Below are positions 1 through 5,617 of a DNA stretch of 5,617 nucleotides, one piece after another. The notes under the pieces are model-generated. The model searched no databases, was not told where the DNA came from, and saw only the letters and a list, made by a program, of their open reading frames with translations. This DNA is from Methanobacteriota archaeon (GTDB taxonomy: Archaea > Halobacteriota > Methanosarcinia > Methanosarcinales > Methanosarcinaceae). Made by a program: the position numbers and the translations under genes. How positions within the stretch are numbered: position 1 is the first letter of the stretch; every line of letters starts with the position of its first letter. The DNA lies in the NCBI GenBank assembly GCA_030837265.1, contig JAUPKV010000426.1, positions 1-5,617 on the forward strand, read 5' to 3'.

Positions 1-816
1 TAAGAAATCTTTTTTCGCAAAAATTAAACGCTCATTTCCATAACTGCCACCTAAGCCCTCAACAATAGCATAACCTTCCGATCCGAATACCTCGAAGGAA
101 AACAAGTTCCGCCATTGCGTTAGGCTCGCATGAATAGATGCGATTTTACCGGTTTGCGTCCGCAGAAGAATAAAACCATTGTCTTCCACTAATTTCATTT
201 GAGGAAGGTAATTTGCCACAAAAGCGAAAACTTCGTTAAATTCACCCATGAACCATCTTGAGAGGTCGATAGCGTGCGTGCCTTGATCCATTAATTCGCC
301 ACCACCGGCTAACTCTGGGTTTGCACGCCATTCTTTCTCGCAACCAGGACGGCCTCCAATTCCGTATCTACAACGAACAAAATTTACCTCCCCAATTTGA
401 CCGTCATCAAGTAGTTGCTTAGCCTTTGTAATCGCTGGATGAAAACGGTGATTAAAACCACATTTTAGCTTGACGTTATTTGTTCTAGCAGCCTTTACCA
501 TTGCTTCTGCCTCTTCAATGGTGATGGCAAGGGGTTTTTCACATAGAACATGCTTTCCAGAGTTCATAGCAGCAATGCCGATTTTAGCATGAAGATGCGG
601 CGGAGTACAGATAACAATTGCATCTATGTCGGTACGAGTAACTACTTGTTCCCAGCCAACTGTTGATTCACATCCGAAATTCTTAGCAAGAGCAACAGAT
701 TGAGCCAATTCGGTATAGTCGGAACTTATTACGACGAGTTTTGTTTCTTTCGAATTTTGGATCGTTGGAGCTCTTCGTCTGCCTTGAAGACCCGCACCGA
801 TTAAACCAATTCGCAC
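1..816 (-). CDS. Gfo/Idh/MocA-family NAD(P)-dependent oxidoreductase, C-terminus cut off by the window edge
   Basis: This frame is open for 272 codons from a GTG start to the left edge; family members are usually about 320-360 residues, so the last 50-90 are missing. The N-terminus is a Rossmann fold with dinucleotide loop GAGLQG (residues 7-12). ICTPPHLHA (69-77) and EKP (93-95) follow; the Lys of EKP is the family's usual active-site Lys. The second domain carries GGGELMDQGTHAIDLSRW (171-188), matching the family's D-x-G-x-H-x-x-D motif with Asp177, His181 and Asp184. Family members oxidise or reduce a sugar hydroxyl/keto group with NAD(P) in the cytoplasm. GTG is chosen because it begins the fold exactly, lies two bases after the upstream stop codon and has an AGAGGT Shine-Dalgarno nine bases before it. 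Its place after a UDP-sugar dehydrogenase homologue points to NDP-sugar modification, but the substrate is not determinable. The family call is secure. Confidence 0.93.
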   Translation of the reverse strand, partial: MRIGLIGAGLQGRRRAPTIQNSKETKLVVISSDYTELAQSVALAKNFGCESTVGWEQVVTRTDIDAIVICTPPHLHAKIGIAAMNSGKHVLCEKPLAITIEEAEAMVKAARTNNVKLKCGFNHRFHPAITKAKQLLDDGQIGEVNFVRCRYGIGGRPGCEKEWRANPELAGGGELMDQGTHAIDLSRWFMGEFNEVFAFVANYLPQMKLVEDNGFILLRTQTGKIASIHASLTQWRNLFSFEVFGSEGYAIVEGLGGSYGNERLIFAKKDFL

Positions 817-818
817 TA

Positions 819-2162
819 TTATTTGACCTCTGAATTCACAGTTAGTTTAGTCATTTTATTCCCTCTTCCAATGCCACAATAAACAAAACCCATCTGAGTT
901 AAGAATTCACCATCTAACATATTTTGGGCATCTATTACTACTGGGTGTTTCATCGTAGATTTAATGTAGGAAAAATCGAGTTTTCTAAATTCGGGCCACT
1001 CGGTAATAAAAATCAAAGCGTCACTATTCTCTGCTGCCGATAGAGGTGAATCGAACATATCAAAAAGTTGGGTATTCTTAATTTCTTTTGGGTCAGCATG
1101 AGGATCATATGCCTTTATTTTTGCGCCCTTAACTGATAATGTATGTATAATTTCAAGCGATACAGAACGCCTTAGTGTGCTAGTACCAGCTTTGTAAGTA
1201 AGCCCGAAAACACTTACTGTTATGTTACTTATTGAACCGTAAATTCCTTCCAATTTTTTAATTACTATCTGATTTTGTTGTTGATTGACCCTTAGGACTG
1301 CATTCAATAATTCGGTAGAATAGCTATTGCCAATCCCAAGCTTATTCAACACCTTAACATCTCTGGCCAAGGTTCCCCCCGAAAAGCCTAATCCAGGTTT
1401 TAGCATTGCATTAGGACCTATTCGACTATCTAGTTTTATTGCTTCCGCAACTTTTAGTGCGTCTACGCCCAATTGGTCCGAAATATTAGCAATTTCATTT
1501 ATAAAACTAATTGAGGTAGCTAAAAAAGCATTCAGAGCATGTTTAGTCATTTCAGCTGATTTTAGGTCCATTTTGACCTTAATAGTTCCAATGTTGTGAA
1601 ATAATTCTTCAACAGCATTCAGTGTTAGTGTTCTATTCGCGCCTATAACAATTCGTTCTGCATTCATGAACCGAGAAATCGCTTGACCTAGCCGTAAGTT
1701 TTCGGGAACATATGCAATATCGAAATCTAACTGGGGATTTTGATCGCTTATAATTTTTTCAAATGCGTCACAAGTACCTACAGGAACTTGACTGCTAACA
1801 ATAAGAATCGAGCCATTTTCAAGAATAGGCGCTAATGAGTTAATAGTTTTATAAAGCTCCGTTAAATCGATATCATCGTTATCGTCTACAGCCGTATCAT
1901 ATGTGATAAAAATAAAGTAGGTATCCCTAACAGCAAATTGCAAATCAGTACTATATTCAAGTTTACCAGCACCAATATTCTTTGCAATAAGTTGATTTAG
2001 CCCAGGCTCGAATATTGGAGCTAAGCCTTTGTTTAAGTTTCGAATTCTCTGCTCATCTTTGTCTACGCCTACCACATGGTAACCTAGTTCTGCTAGACAT
2101 GCTGAGTAAACTGAGCCTAAGTGCCAAGTGCCGATTACGCTGATTTTTGTAAATTCGACCAT
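819..2162 (-). CDS. UDP-glucose/GDP-mannose dehydrogenase-family protein with a non-canonical active site (Cys replaced by Thr)
   Basis: At 447 residues this has the normal length for the family. In order: an N-terminal Rossmann domain (about 5-200), the central dimerisation/active-site helix (about 200-300), and a C-terminal UDP-binding domain (about 315-435, with GLTYKAGT 320-327 and TEWPEF 387-392). Asp34 should bind the cofactor ribose. Conserved catalytic positions seen are Glu154 (in VPENLR), Lys207 and Asn211 (in TKHALN), and Asp268. Compared with the canonical pattern GFGGSCFPKD, residues 259-268 read GFSGGTLARD, so the nucleophilic Cys is Thr264. The canonical STVP Thr is Gln125, and the second Glu of PEFLRE is Leu158. 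The dinucleotide loop is GTWHLG (11-16), with Trp13 in place of Gly. Canonical relatives oxidise C6 of an NDP-hexose to the acid through a Cys thiohemiacetal, so this protein probably does a two-electron or otherwise different reaction (inference). The ATG start lies 21 bases after the preceding stop and has only a weak purine-rich AAAAGAAA before it. Family membership is certain; the reaction is not. Confidence 0.93.
   Translation of the reverse strand: MVEFTKISVIGTWHLGSVYSACLAELGYHVVGVDKDEQRIRNLNKGLAPIFEPGLNQLIAKNIGAGKLEYSTDLQFAVRDTYFIFITYDTAVDDNDDIDLTELYKTINSLAPILENGSILIVSSQVPVGTCDAFEKIISDQNPQLDFDIAYVPENLRLGQAISRFMNAERIVIGANRTLTLNAVEELFHNIGTIKVKMDLKSAEMTKHALNAFLATSISFINEIANISDQLGVDALKVAEAIKLDSRIGPNAMLKPGLGFSGGTLARDVKVLNKLGIGNSYSTELLNAVLRVNQQQNQIVIKKLEGIYGSISNITVSVFGLTYKAGTSTLRRSVSLEIIHTLSVKGAKIKAYDPHADPKEIKNTQLFDMFDSPLSAAENSDALIFITEWPEFRKLDFSYIKSTMKHPVVIDAQNMLDGEFLTQMGFVYCGIGRGNKMTKLTVNSEVK
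826..831 (-). promoter_or_regulatory. Ribosome binding site for the Gfo/Idh/MocA gene
   Basis: AGAGGT on the minus strand lies nine bases before the GTG at 816-814. It sits inside the last codons of the upstream dehydrogenase gene. It supports the GTG as the true start and suggests translational coupling between the two genes. Confidence 0.7.
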
Positions 2163-2183
2163 TTTGATTTCTTTTCGAGTAGT

Positions 2184-3020
2184 TTATTGAAGGAGCTCTT
2201 GTAAAAGCAGGAGTTTGTCGTTATGGTTGTGAGGTACACATAAGAAATCAACTAAGTCGGGAAATCTAGGTAATTTTTGAATATCGGTCGAATCTCGACA
2301 GATGGTGAGTTTGTTTGCACCAATAAAATAAATTTGATATCCAGCATTATCTAAAAATGAGAAAATATCGTCAACTGTAAAACCAAAATCCCTTATCCAT
2401 GGAACAAAAATCTCAAGCATGAGTATTGGTGGAGTCGATCCTTTAAGAATAGTTTGCATACCTATCAGCACTAGCATTTCTGCTCCTTCTACATCAATTT
2501 TAACAAAATCGACTTTTGATATATTACGAAGTGAAACGTATCTATCGAGTGTTTCAAGTTCACAATCGTAACTAACAACCGTTTTTAATGCCCATGAAGC
2601 CATAGTATGTTCTTTTAACGAAGCTTCAGTATGGTCACTTGCAGGTAAACGAATTGAAGTAGTTCCCGAGTGGTCGCTTATTGCGCACCTGTTAAGAACA
2701 ACACGATCACTTTTATGAGCTCGTGCAATGTTTTTAGCGAGCTTTTCAAATGTTGGGGGTACGGGCTCGAATACGTGAACCTTTCCTTGTGAACCTACCA
2801 GATGAGAAAATAAAATTGTAAATGAGCCCATGTTTGCGCCTACATCGAACACAATATTTCCTTTTTTGATAATTCTCATAAAAACTGATATTTGACTACT
2901 TGATCGACCTAAAATAGAATAACCCAATTCGAATATTCGGGGTTTTATAAAAAAGCTAGGAATCGATGCTACGATTGAGTCGCTCACTATTTTCCATAAC
3001 CTTTGAGGAAAAACGATCAA
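2184..3020 (-). CDS. FkbM-family SAM-dependent methyltransferase
   Basis: A 278-residue class I methyltransferase. SAM motif I is VFDVGANMGSF (57-67), followed by the acidic-loop motif VFEPVPPTFEKL (83-94) and the FkbM signature VDFVKIDVEGAE (170-181). FkbM-type enzymes transfer a methyl group from S-adenosylmethionine to a hydroxyl group. In polysaccharide clusters they are taken to O-methylate a sugar, either on the nucleotide or in the growing glycan. The position between two NDP-sugar genes fits that role (inference). The start used is TTG, eight bases after the epimerase stop, with no good Shine-Dalgarno. A TAG lies six codons further upstream in frame and no ATG or GTG falls between. 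A GTG at codon 12 (2987-2985) is an alternative start that would leave the methyltransferase domain intact. No signal peptide or clear membrane segment is seen, so a cytoplasmic location is likely. Confidence 0.92.
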   Translation of the reverse strand: MIVFPQRLWKIVSDSIVASIPSFFIKPRIFELGYSILGRSSSQISVFMRIIKKGNIVFDVGANMGSFTILFSHLVGSQGKVHVFEPVPPTFEKLAKNIARAHKSDRVVLNRCAISDHSGTTSIRLPASDHTEASLKEHTMASWALKTVVSYDCELETLDRYVSLRNISKVDFVKIDVEGAEMLVLIGMQTILKGSTPPILMLEIFVPWIRDFGFTVDDIFSFLDNAGYQIYFIGANKLTICRDSTDIQKLPRFPDLVDFLCVPHNHNDKLLLLQELLQ

Positions 3021-3028
3021 AAAAACCG

Positions 3029-4012
3029 TCAGTATCTAACTGGAATGTTAGCAGTTAGCGGTTTGTCTTTGCTCAACGATTTTATGGTCCAACTGGCGGT
3101 CTGTTTTATAGCTTCTTCAGAGGATATGCGTTGTCTCCACCCAAGTGCTTTAATTTTTTCGATTGAAAGCACAACCTGGGGATTATCACCAATCCAACCT
3201 TTGGAACCGCCAGAGTATTTCCGTTTTACAGCGTTATTGTTCAATCCAGCTTCACTAATAACTAAGTCTGCGACTTTTTTAACGAGTGTTTGCTCGTCTA
3301 AGCCCAAATTGAAGATATTCACTTTCTTTTTTGCTTTTGTATAACCAAGCATTATTCCCTGCACACAATCACTTACATGTAGGTACTCTTTGCTTTGCAA
3401 TCCATCTCCAAGAATTTCTAATTCAGAGTTATTTTCTCGAAGTTTGTGGGTAAAGTCCCAGATAACGCCTCTACGACATCGTTCTCCAATGACATTAGCG
3501 AACCTAAAAGCCCAAAATTTCAAAGGAGCAAACTCAGTATAAGCTTCTGCAAAGGCTTCACAGGCAAGTTTCGATGCTCCATATAATGATGTTTGGTAAG
3601 GAAAATACTCTTCAGTTGTTGGTTTTAGTGTGGCTTCACCATAGACAGCTGATGTTGAGGCAAAAATCAAGTCTTTGATACCATTAGTGTTCATGGCATC
3701 AAGAACGTTCAATGTTCCAACTATATTGTTGTCTAAGTCAGATCTGTGATCGAGGAGACTTTTTCGAATATTAGCTTGAGCGGCTAAATGAAAGACCAAA
3801 TCATGGCCAGCGAAAATTTTATTGAGAGTTTCGGCGTCTTTAATGTCAACCTTGTGAATTACTAGTCGTGAATCACCTAAGTGTGAAGCTAGATTTTCCA
3901 TGTGACCACAGGACATATTATCGATTATGGTGACTGAGTAGCCGTCCTGTATAAGGCGATCCACTAGATGGCTACCTATAAAACCCGCACCGCCTGTTAC
4001 TATTGCTTTCAA
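3029..4012 (-). CDS. NAD-dependent epimerase/dehydratase, extended SDR of the GalE type
   Basis: A 327-residue extended SDR, the usual length. It opens with the Rossmann motif TGGAGFIG (6-13) and an Asp (31) that should bind the NAD ribose. The active site is visible as STSAVYG (119-125) and YGASK (Tyr144, Lys148). The downstream stretches FANVIGER (171-178) and LEILGDGLQSKEYLHVSD (198-215) match the substrate-binding half of NDP-sugar 4-epimerases. Such enzymes invert C4 of an NDP-hexose via a 4-keto intermediate; a dehydratase or other epimerase specificity cannot be excluded. The start is TTG: the codon before it is TAA, the protein from TTG begins exactly as the family does, and an AAGGAG site lies nine bases upstream. 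It begins 19 bases after the SDR stop and ends just before the FkbM gene. Confidence 0.94.
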   Translation of the reverse strand: MKAIVTGGAGFIGSHLVDRLIQDGYSVTIIDNMSCGHMENLASHLGDSRLVIHKVDIKDAETLNKIFAGHDLVFHLAAQANIRKSLLDHRSDLDNNIVGTLNVLDAMNTNGIKDLIFASTSAVYGEATLKPTTEEYFPYQTSLYGASKLACEAFAEAYTEFAPLKFWAFRFANVIGERCRRGVIWDFTHKLRENNSELEILGDGLQSKEYLHVSDCVQGIMLGYTKAKKKVNIFNLGLDEQTLVKKVADLVISEAGLNNNAVKRKYSGGSKGWIGDNPQVVLSIEKIKALGWRQRISSEEAIKQTASWTIKSLSKDKPLTANIPVRY

Positions 4013-4021
4013 TTATTGCAA

Positions 4022-4027
4022 CTCCTT
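4022..4027 (-). promoter_or_regulatory. Ribosome binding site deciding the TTG start of the epimerase
   Basis: AAGGAG on the minus strand, nine bases before TTG (4012-4010). It is the strongest Shine-Dalgarno in the window. Together with the in-frame TAA directly before the TTG it fixes this non-ATG start. Confidence 0.8.
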
Positions 4028-4031
4028 GTTT

Positions 4032-4898
4032 TTATTTTTCTAAACATGTTTTGTCACTTAAGCTACTATGAACTACGGTTATACGCCTGAGGGTATAGAG
4101 GTCGGAAGAGGAAATCTCAGGGATATGTCCACCAAATTTCTGCCAGTCGTCCCAGACTGCGCTAATAAATTTCCCAGTTAAACCACATGATTCATTGGAA
4201 GCCAAGAACAAAGCTAATTCGGCTGGCTTATCAAGTGAAGTACCTCCAGAAGACTTAATTTTTTTGGCATAAGCAAGTGCCTCTTTACCAGCCAGATCGC
4301 CAGCAGCTATAACTTCGTCTTGAAGACGAGTTGCAATGCCACCGGGAGCAATAGCATTGACTTGTATGTTAAACTCTTTGAGCTCCTGACTTAATGTTTC
4401 GGTAAAGCGAACAATCGCCGCCTTTGATGTACCATACGCCGAAAAATTAGGATGCGGACTAGCAGCACCACCACCGGATAGGTTAATCATTTTGCCAGAT
4501 TTCTGTGCCATCATATAAGGCAAGACGGCTCGACAACATAGTACCGTACCAATAAGGTTAATGTTGATTGTTTCTATCCATTTTGCAGGGTCGTTTTTTA
4601 CTAAGGGACCGATGGGACCAAATATGCCAGCGCAGTTAACGAGTATATCTATTTGAGAATACTTCTCGATAACATATGCTATTAGCCGGTTGACGTCGTT
4701 TATTTGGGAAACGTCCGCTTTAGCAGAGACTGCATCTCCGCCTAACTCTTTTACTTTGGATACTGTCTCCGCTAGTTCAGAAGGAGTTCTAGAAGCCAAT
4801 GCAACACTAGCGCCTTCGCGGGCAAAAGTTAAAGCAATAGCTTGGCCTATACCTCTGCCGCCGCCTGTAATCAATGCAACTTTACCTTTGAGCTTCAT
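4032..4898 (-). CDS. Short-chain dehydrogenase/reductase of a polysaccharide-cluster type, with C-terminal tail
   Basis: A 288-residue protein whose first 250 residues form a classical SDR domain. Visible motifs: TGGGRGIG (11-18) for cofactor binding, ADV with Asp62, NCAG (88-91), Asn114, Ser141 in INLSGGGA, and YGTSK with catalytic Tyr155 and Lys159. These make it an NAD(P)-dependent alcohol dehydrogenase or ketoreductase. It resembles 3-oxoacyl-ACP reductases at fold level, but the context argues for a sugar substrate rather than fatty-acid synthesis. Where most classical SDRs end in a VDGG-like segment, this one reads TGKFISAVWDDW (241-252), followed by a further 36 residues including LYTLRR (267-272). 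The ATG is fixed by an in-frame TAA two codons upstream and lies inside the nucleotidyltransferase gene, giving a 17-base overlap. No strong Shine-Dalgarno precedes it, so it may depend on translational coupling. Substrate unknown. Confidence 0.92.
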   Translation of the reverse strand: MKLKGKVALITGGGRGIGQAIALTFAREGASVALASRTPSELAETVSKVKELGGDAVSAKADVSQINDVNRLIAYVIEKYSQIDILVNCAGIFGPIGPLVKNDPAKWIETININLIGTVLCCRAVLPYMMAQKSGKMINLSGGGAASPHPNFSAYGTSKAAIVRFTETLSQELKEFNIQVNAIAPGGIATRLQDEVIAAGDLAGKEALAYAKKIKSSGGTSLDKPAELALFLASNESCGLTGKFISAVWDDWQKFGGHIPEISSSDLYTLRRITVVHSSLSDKTCLEK

Positions 4899-5617
4899 AT
4901 ATTAAACCATGTTTGCTGAAGTATTCGTCGCATGCTCTGTAGGCGTCATATGTCCCAATGTCCTGTAAGGCGTCTTTTAGGTTGTAACCATAAACTGGCT
5001 GTTGAGTATGAAGCCATTGAATAAAACTACCGGGTTGATCAGCAGACATTTTAGAGGCTATATACTCGCTTAACTGTTGAGTTATCCCTTTTTTGAAGAG
5101 GTATACTGCTCCGCAAACCTTCTTTGTTTTAGGTTCAACTGGTTTTTCAATGAACTCCAGAATCCTGCCACCCGTACCAGTTTTGATGGTTGCACACCGC
5201 TTTGCGTCTTCGAGGGTTTTTACCTCATAAACTGCGACAAACGATTCCTTTTTATCCATGAATGCAGCCACAAATCCAGTCAGATCATCATTAAACATGC
5301 CATCGCCGGCAATAACTAGTACATCATCCTGTGGTAGGAGTGACATTATGTTTGCCATGGCTTTTATTGCGCCTGGCTTCTCTGTTTCGTTTGACGCATA
5401 ATCGGGAATTAGCATAATGTCTCGGTAGCCTGACATTGACAGCCAGCTTTCAAATTGGGGCTGAAAAAGCATGTTGGTAGAAACAATAATAGGAGATAGA
5501 TGTGGCTGAATTGCCTGTAGCTTCTCGATGATATGGTTCAATATGGGTTTGCCAGCTATTGGTAGCTGCGCCTTTGGTGTTCCTTTGGTGAGTGGCCAAA
5601 GGCGAGTTGCGTTTCCG
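4882..5617 (-). CDS. Sugar-1-phosphate nucleotidyltransferase, N-terminus cut off by the window edge
   Basis: The frame runs in from the right edge; 244 residues are visible. The first visible ones, GNATRLWPLTKGTPKAQLPI, are the nucleotide-binding signature of the NTP_transferase (RmlA-like) family, so only about nine N-terminal residues are missing and the full protein is near 253. A TTG at 5541 is internal to this conserved region and is not the start. Other motifs, by visible residue: EKPGAIKA (79-86); AGDG (103-106), with the Asp expected to bind metal; EFIEKP (154-159); CGAVYLF (168-174); and DIGT (219-222), with the second metal-binding Asp. The enzyme joins a sugar 1-phosphate and an NTP to give NDP-sugar and pyrophosphate. 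There is no left-handed beta-helix domain, so it is the short form. The base and sugar used cannot be read from the motifs. As first visible gene it plausibly supplies the NDP-sugar that the later enzymes modify. Confidence 0.93.
   Translation of the reverse strand, partial: GNATRLWPLTKGTPKAQLPIAGKPILNHIIEKLQAIQPHLSPIIVSTNMLFQPQFESWLSMSGYRDIMLIPDYASNETEKPGAIKAMANIMSLLPQDDVLVIAGDGMFNDDLTGFVAAFMDKKESFVAVYEVKTLEDAKRCATIKTGTGGRILEFIEKPVEPKTKKVCGAVYLFKKGITQQLSEYIASKMSADQPGSFIQWLHTQQPVYGYNLKDALQDIGTYDAYRACDEYFSKHGLIYEAQR

Larger units (their letters stand above)
1..5617 (-). other. Single co-directional operon of six nucleotide-sugar genes, open at both ends
   Basis: All genes run leftwards. Spacings in transcription order are a 17-base overlap, then gaps of 19, 8, 21 and 2 bases. 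No intergenic stretch is long enough for a promoter or attenuator, and I see no hairpin followed by a T run in any gap. Co-transcription is inferred from spacing. The promoter should lie beyond the right edge and the terminator beyond the left edge. Confidence 0.85.

Noticed and set aside
1..816. Assigning the Gfo/Idh/MocA gene as wbpB (UDP-GlcNAcA 3-dehydrogenase)
   Set aside because: Only the gene order suggests it. The neighbouring dehydrogenase lacks the Cys needed to make the acid substrate, and no aminotransferase or acetyltransferase of that pathway is in the window.
1375..1380. Run of six C (six G on the coding strand) at the lost-Cys loop, considered as a frameshift that hides a normal active site
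   Set aside because: The frame is right on both sides: PGLGF before and the conserved Asp (ARDV) after, with the same number of residues as canonical enzymes. The Cys-to-Thr change is therefore a real substitution in this sequence.
1327..1599. Open frame of 90 codons on the plus strand
   Set aside because: It lies wholly antisense to the conserved core of the UDP-glucose dehydrogenase homologue. It has no recognisable domain and breaks the co-directional layout, so it is a shadow frame.
3019..3025. Run of seven A (seven T on the coding strand) at the FkbM start, considered as a phase-variable tract
   Set aside because: It is short, and slippage within it would leave a TTG in the same frame as the gene, so it would not switch expression by frameshift.
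3003..3344. Open frame of 113 codons on the plus strand
   Set aside because: Antisense to the epimerase C-terminus and the FkbM start, with no family resemblance; a shadow frame.
4690..5319. Two plus-strand open frames (4690-4905 and 5077-5319)
   Set aside because: Both are antisense to well-supported SDR and nucleotidyltransferase coding sequence and show no motifs of their own.
5539..5541. TTG as start of the nucleotidyltransferase
   Set aside because: The frame continues upstream through the conserved GxxTRLWPLT...PK signature to the window edge, so starting here would remove the nucleotide-binding loop.
5571..5602. Direct repeat CCTTTGGTG (5571-5579, 5582-5590) and inverted repeat CCTTTGG/CCAAAGG (5582-5588, 5596-5602)
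   Set aside because: They lie in codons for the conserved LWPLTKGTPK motif, the hairpin is only 7 bp and no T run follows. Best explained as coincidence of coding sequence.
4882..5617. Naming the nucleotidyltransferase rmlA/rfbA
   Set aside because: The family motifs are shared by many sugar nucleotidyltransferases, the protein is shorter than typical RmlA (about 290), and no rmlB, rmlC or rmlD genes accompany it.

Overview
The window is a fragment of a bacterial nucleotide-sugar / surface-polysaccharide gene cluster. All six recognisable genes lie on the minus strand, so transcription runs from the right edge to the left edge. They are packed as one operon: the largest gap is 21 bases and one pair overlaps by 17. 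No promoter, terminator, RNA gene, mobile element or CRISPR array is visible, so the transcript must start to the right of the window and continue to the left. Base composition is A+T-leaning (roughly 40% G+C by eye). The Shine-Dalgarno sequences, the start codons (ATG, GTG and TTG) and the gene families indicate a bacterium. A Gram-negative with a lipopolysaccharide O-antigen or capsule is likely, but the species cannot be named from this stretch.

Order in the direction of transcription: (1) a sugar-1-phosphate nucleotidyltransferase, missing only its first few residues at the right edge; (2) a short-chain dehydrogenase/reductase (SDR) of classical length with an extra C-terminal tail; (3) an extended-SDR NAD-dependent epimerase/dehydratase of the GalE type; (4) an FkbM-family SAM-dependent methyltransferase; (5) a UDP-glucose/GDP-mannose dehydrogenase-family protein; (6) a Gfo/Idh/MocA-family oxidoreductase, cut off at the left edge, which starts at a GTG two bases after the preceding stop codon.

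Together these look like a pathway that activates a sugar phosphate to an NDP-sugar, oxidises, reduces or epimerises it in several NAD(P)-dependent steps, and O-methylates it or a glycan carrying it. The product would feed a glycosyltransferase system encoded outside the window. The exact sugar cannot be read from the sequence.

The most noteworthy protein is the UDP-glucose dehydrogenase homologue. It has the family fold and keeps the active-site Lys, Asn and Asp, but the catalytic Cys is Thr, and the Thr and second Glu of the active site are Gln and Leu. The central Gly of the Rossmann GxGxxG loop is Trp. It is probably not a conventional four-electron UDP-glucose 6-dehydrogenase, so the pathway around it may make an unusual sugar.
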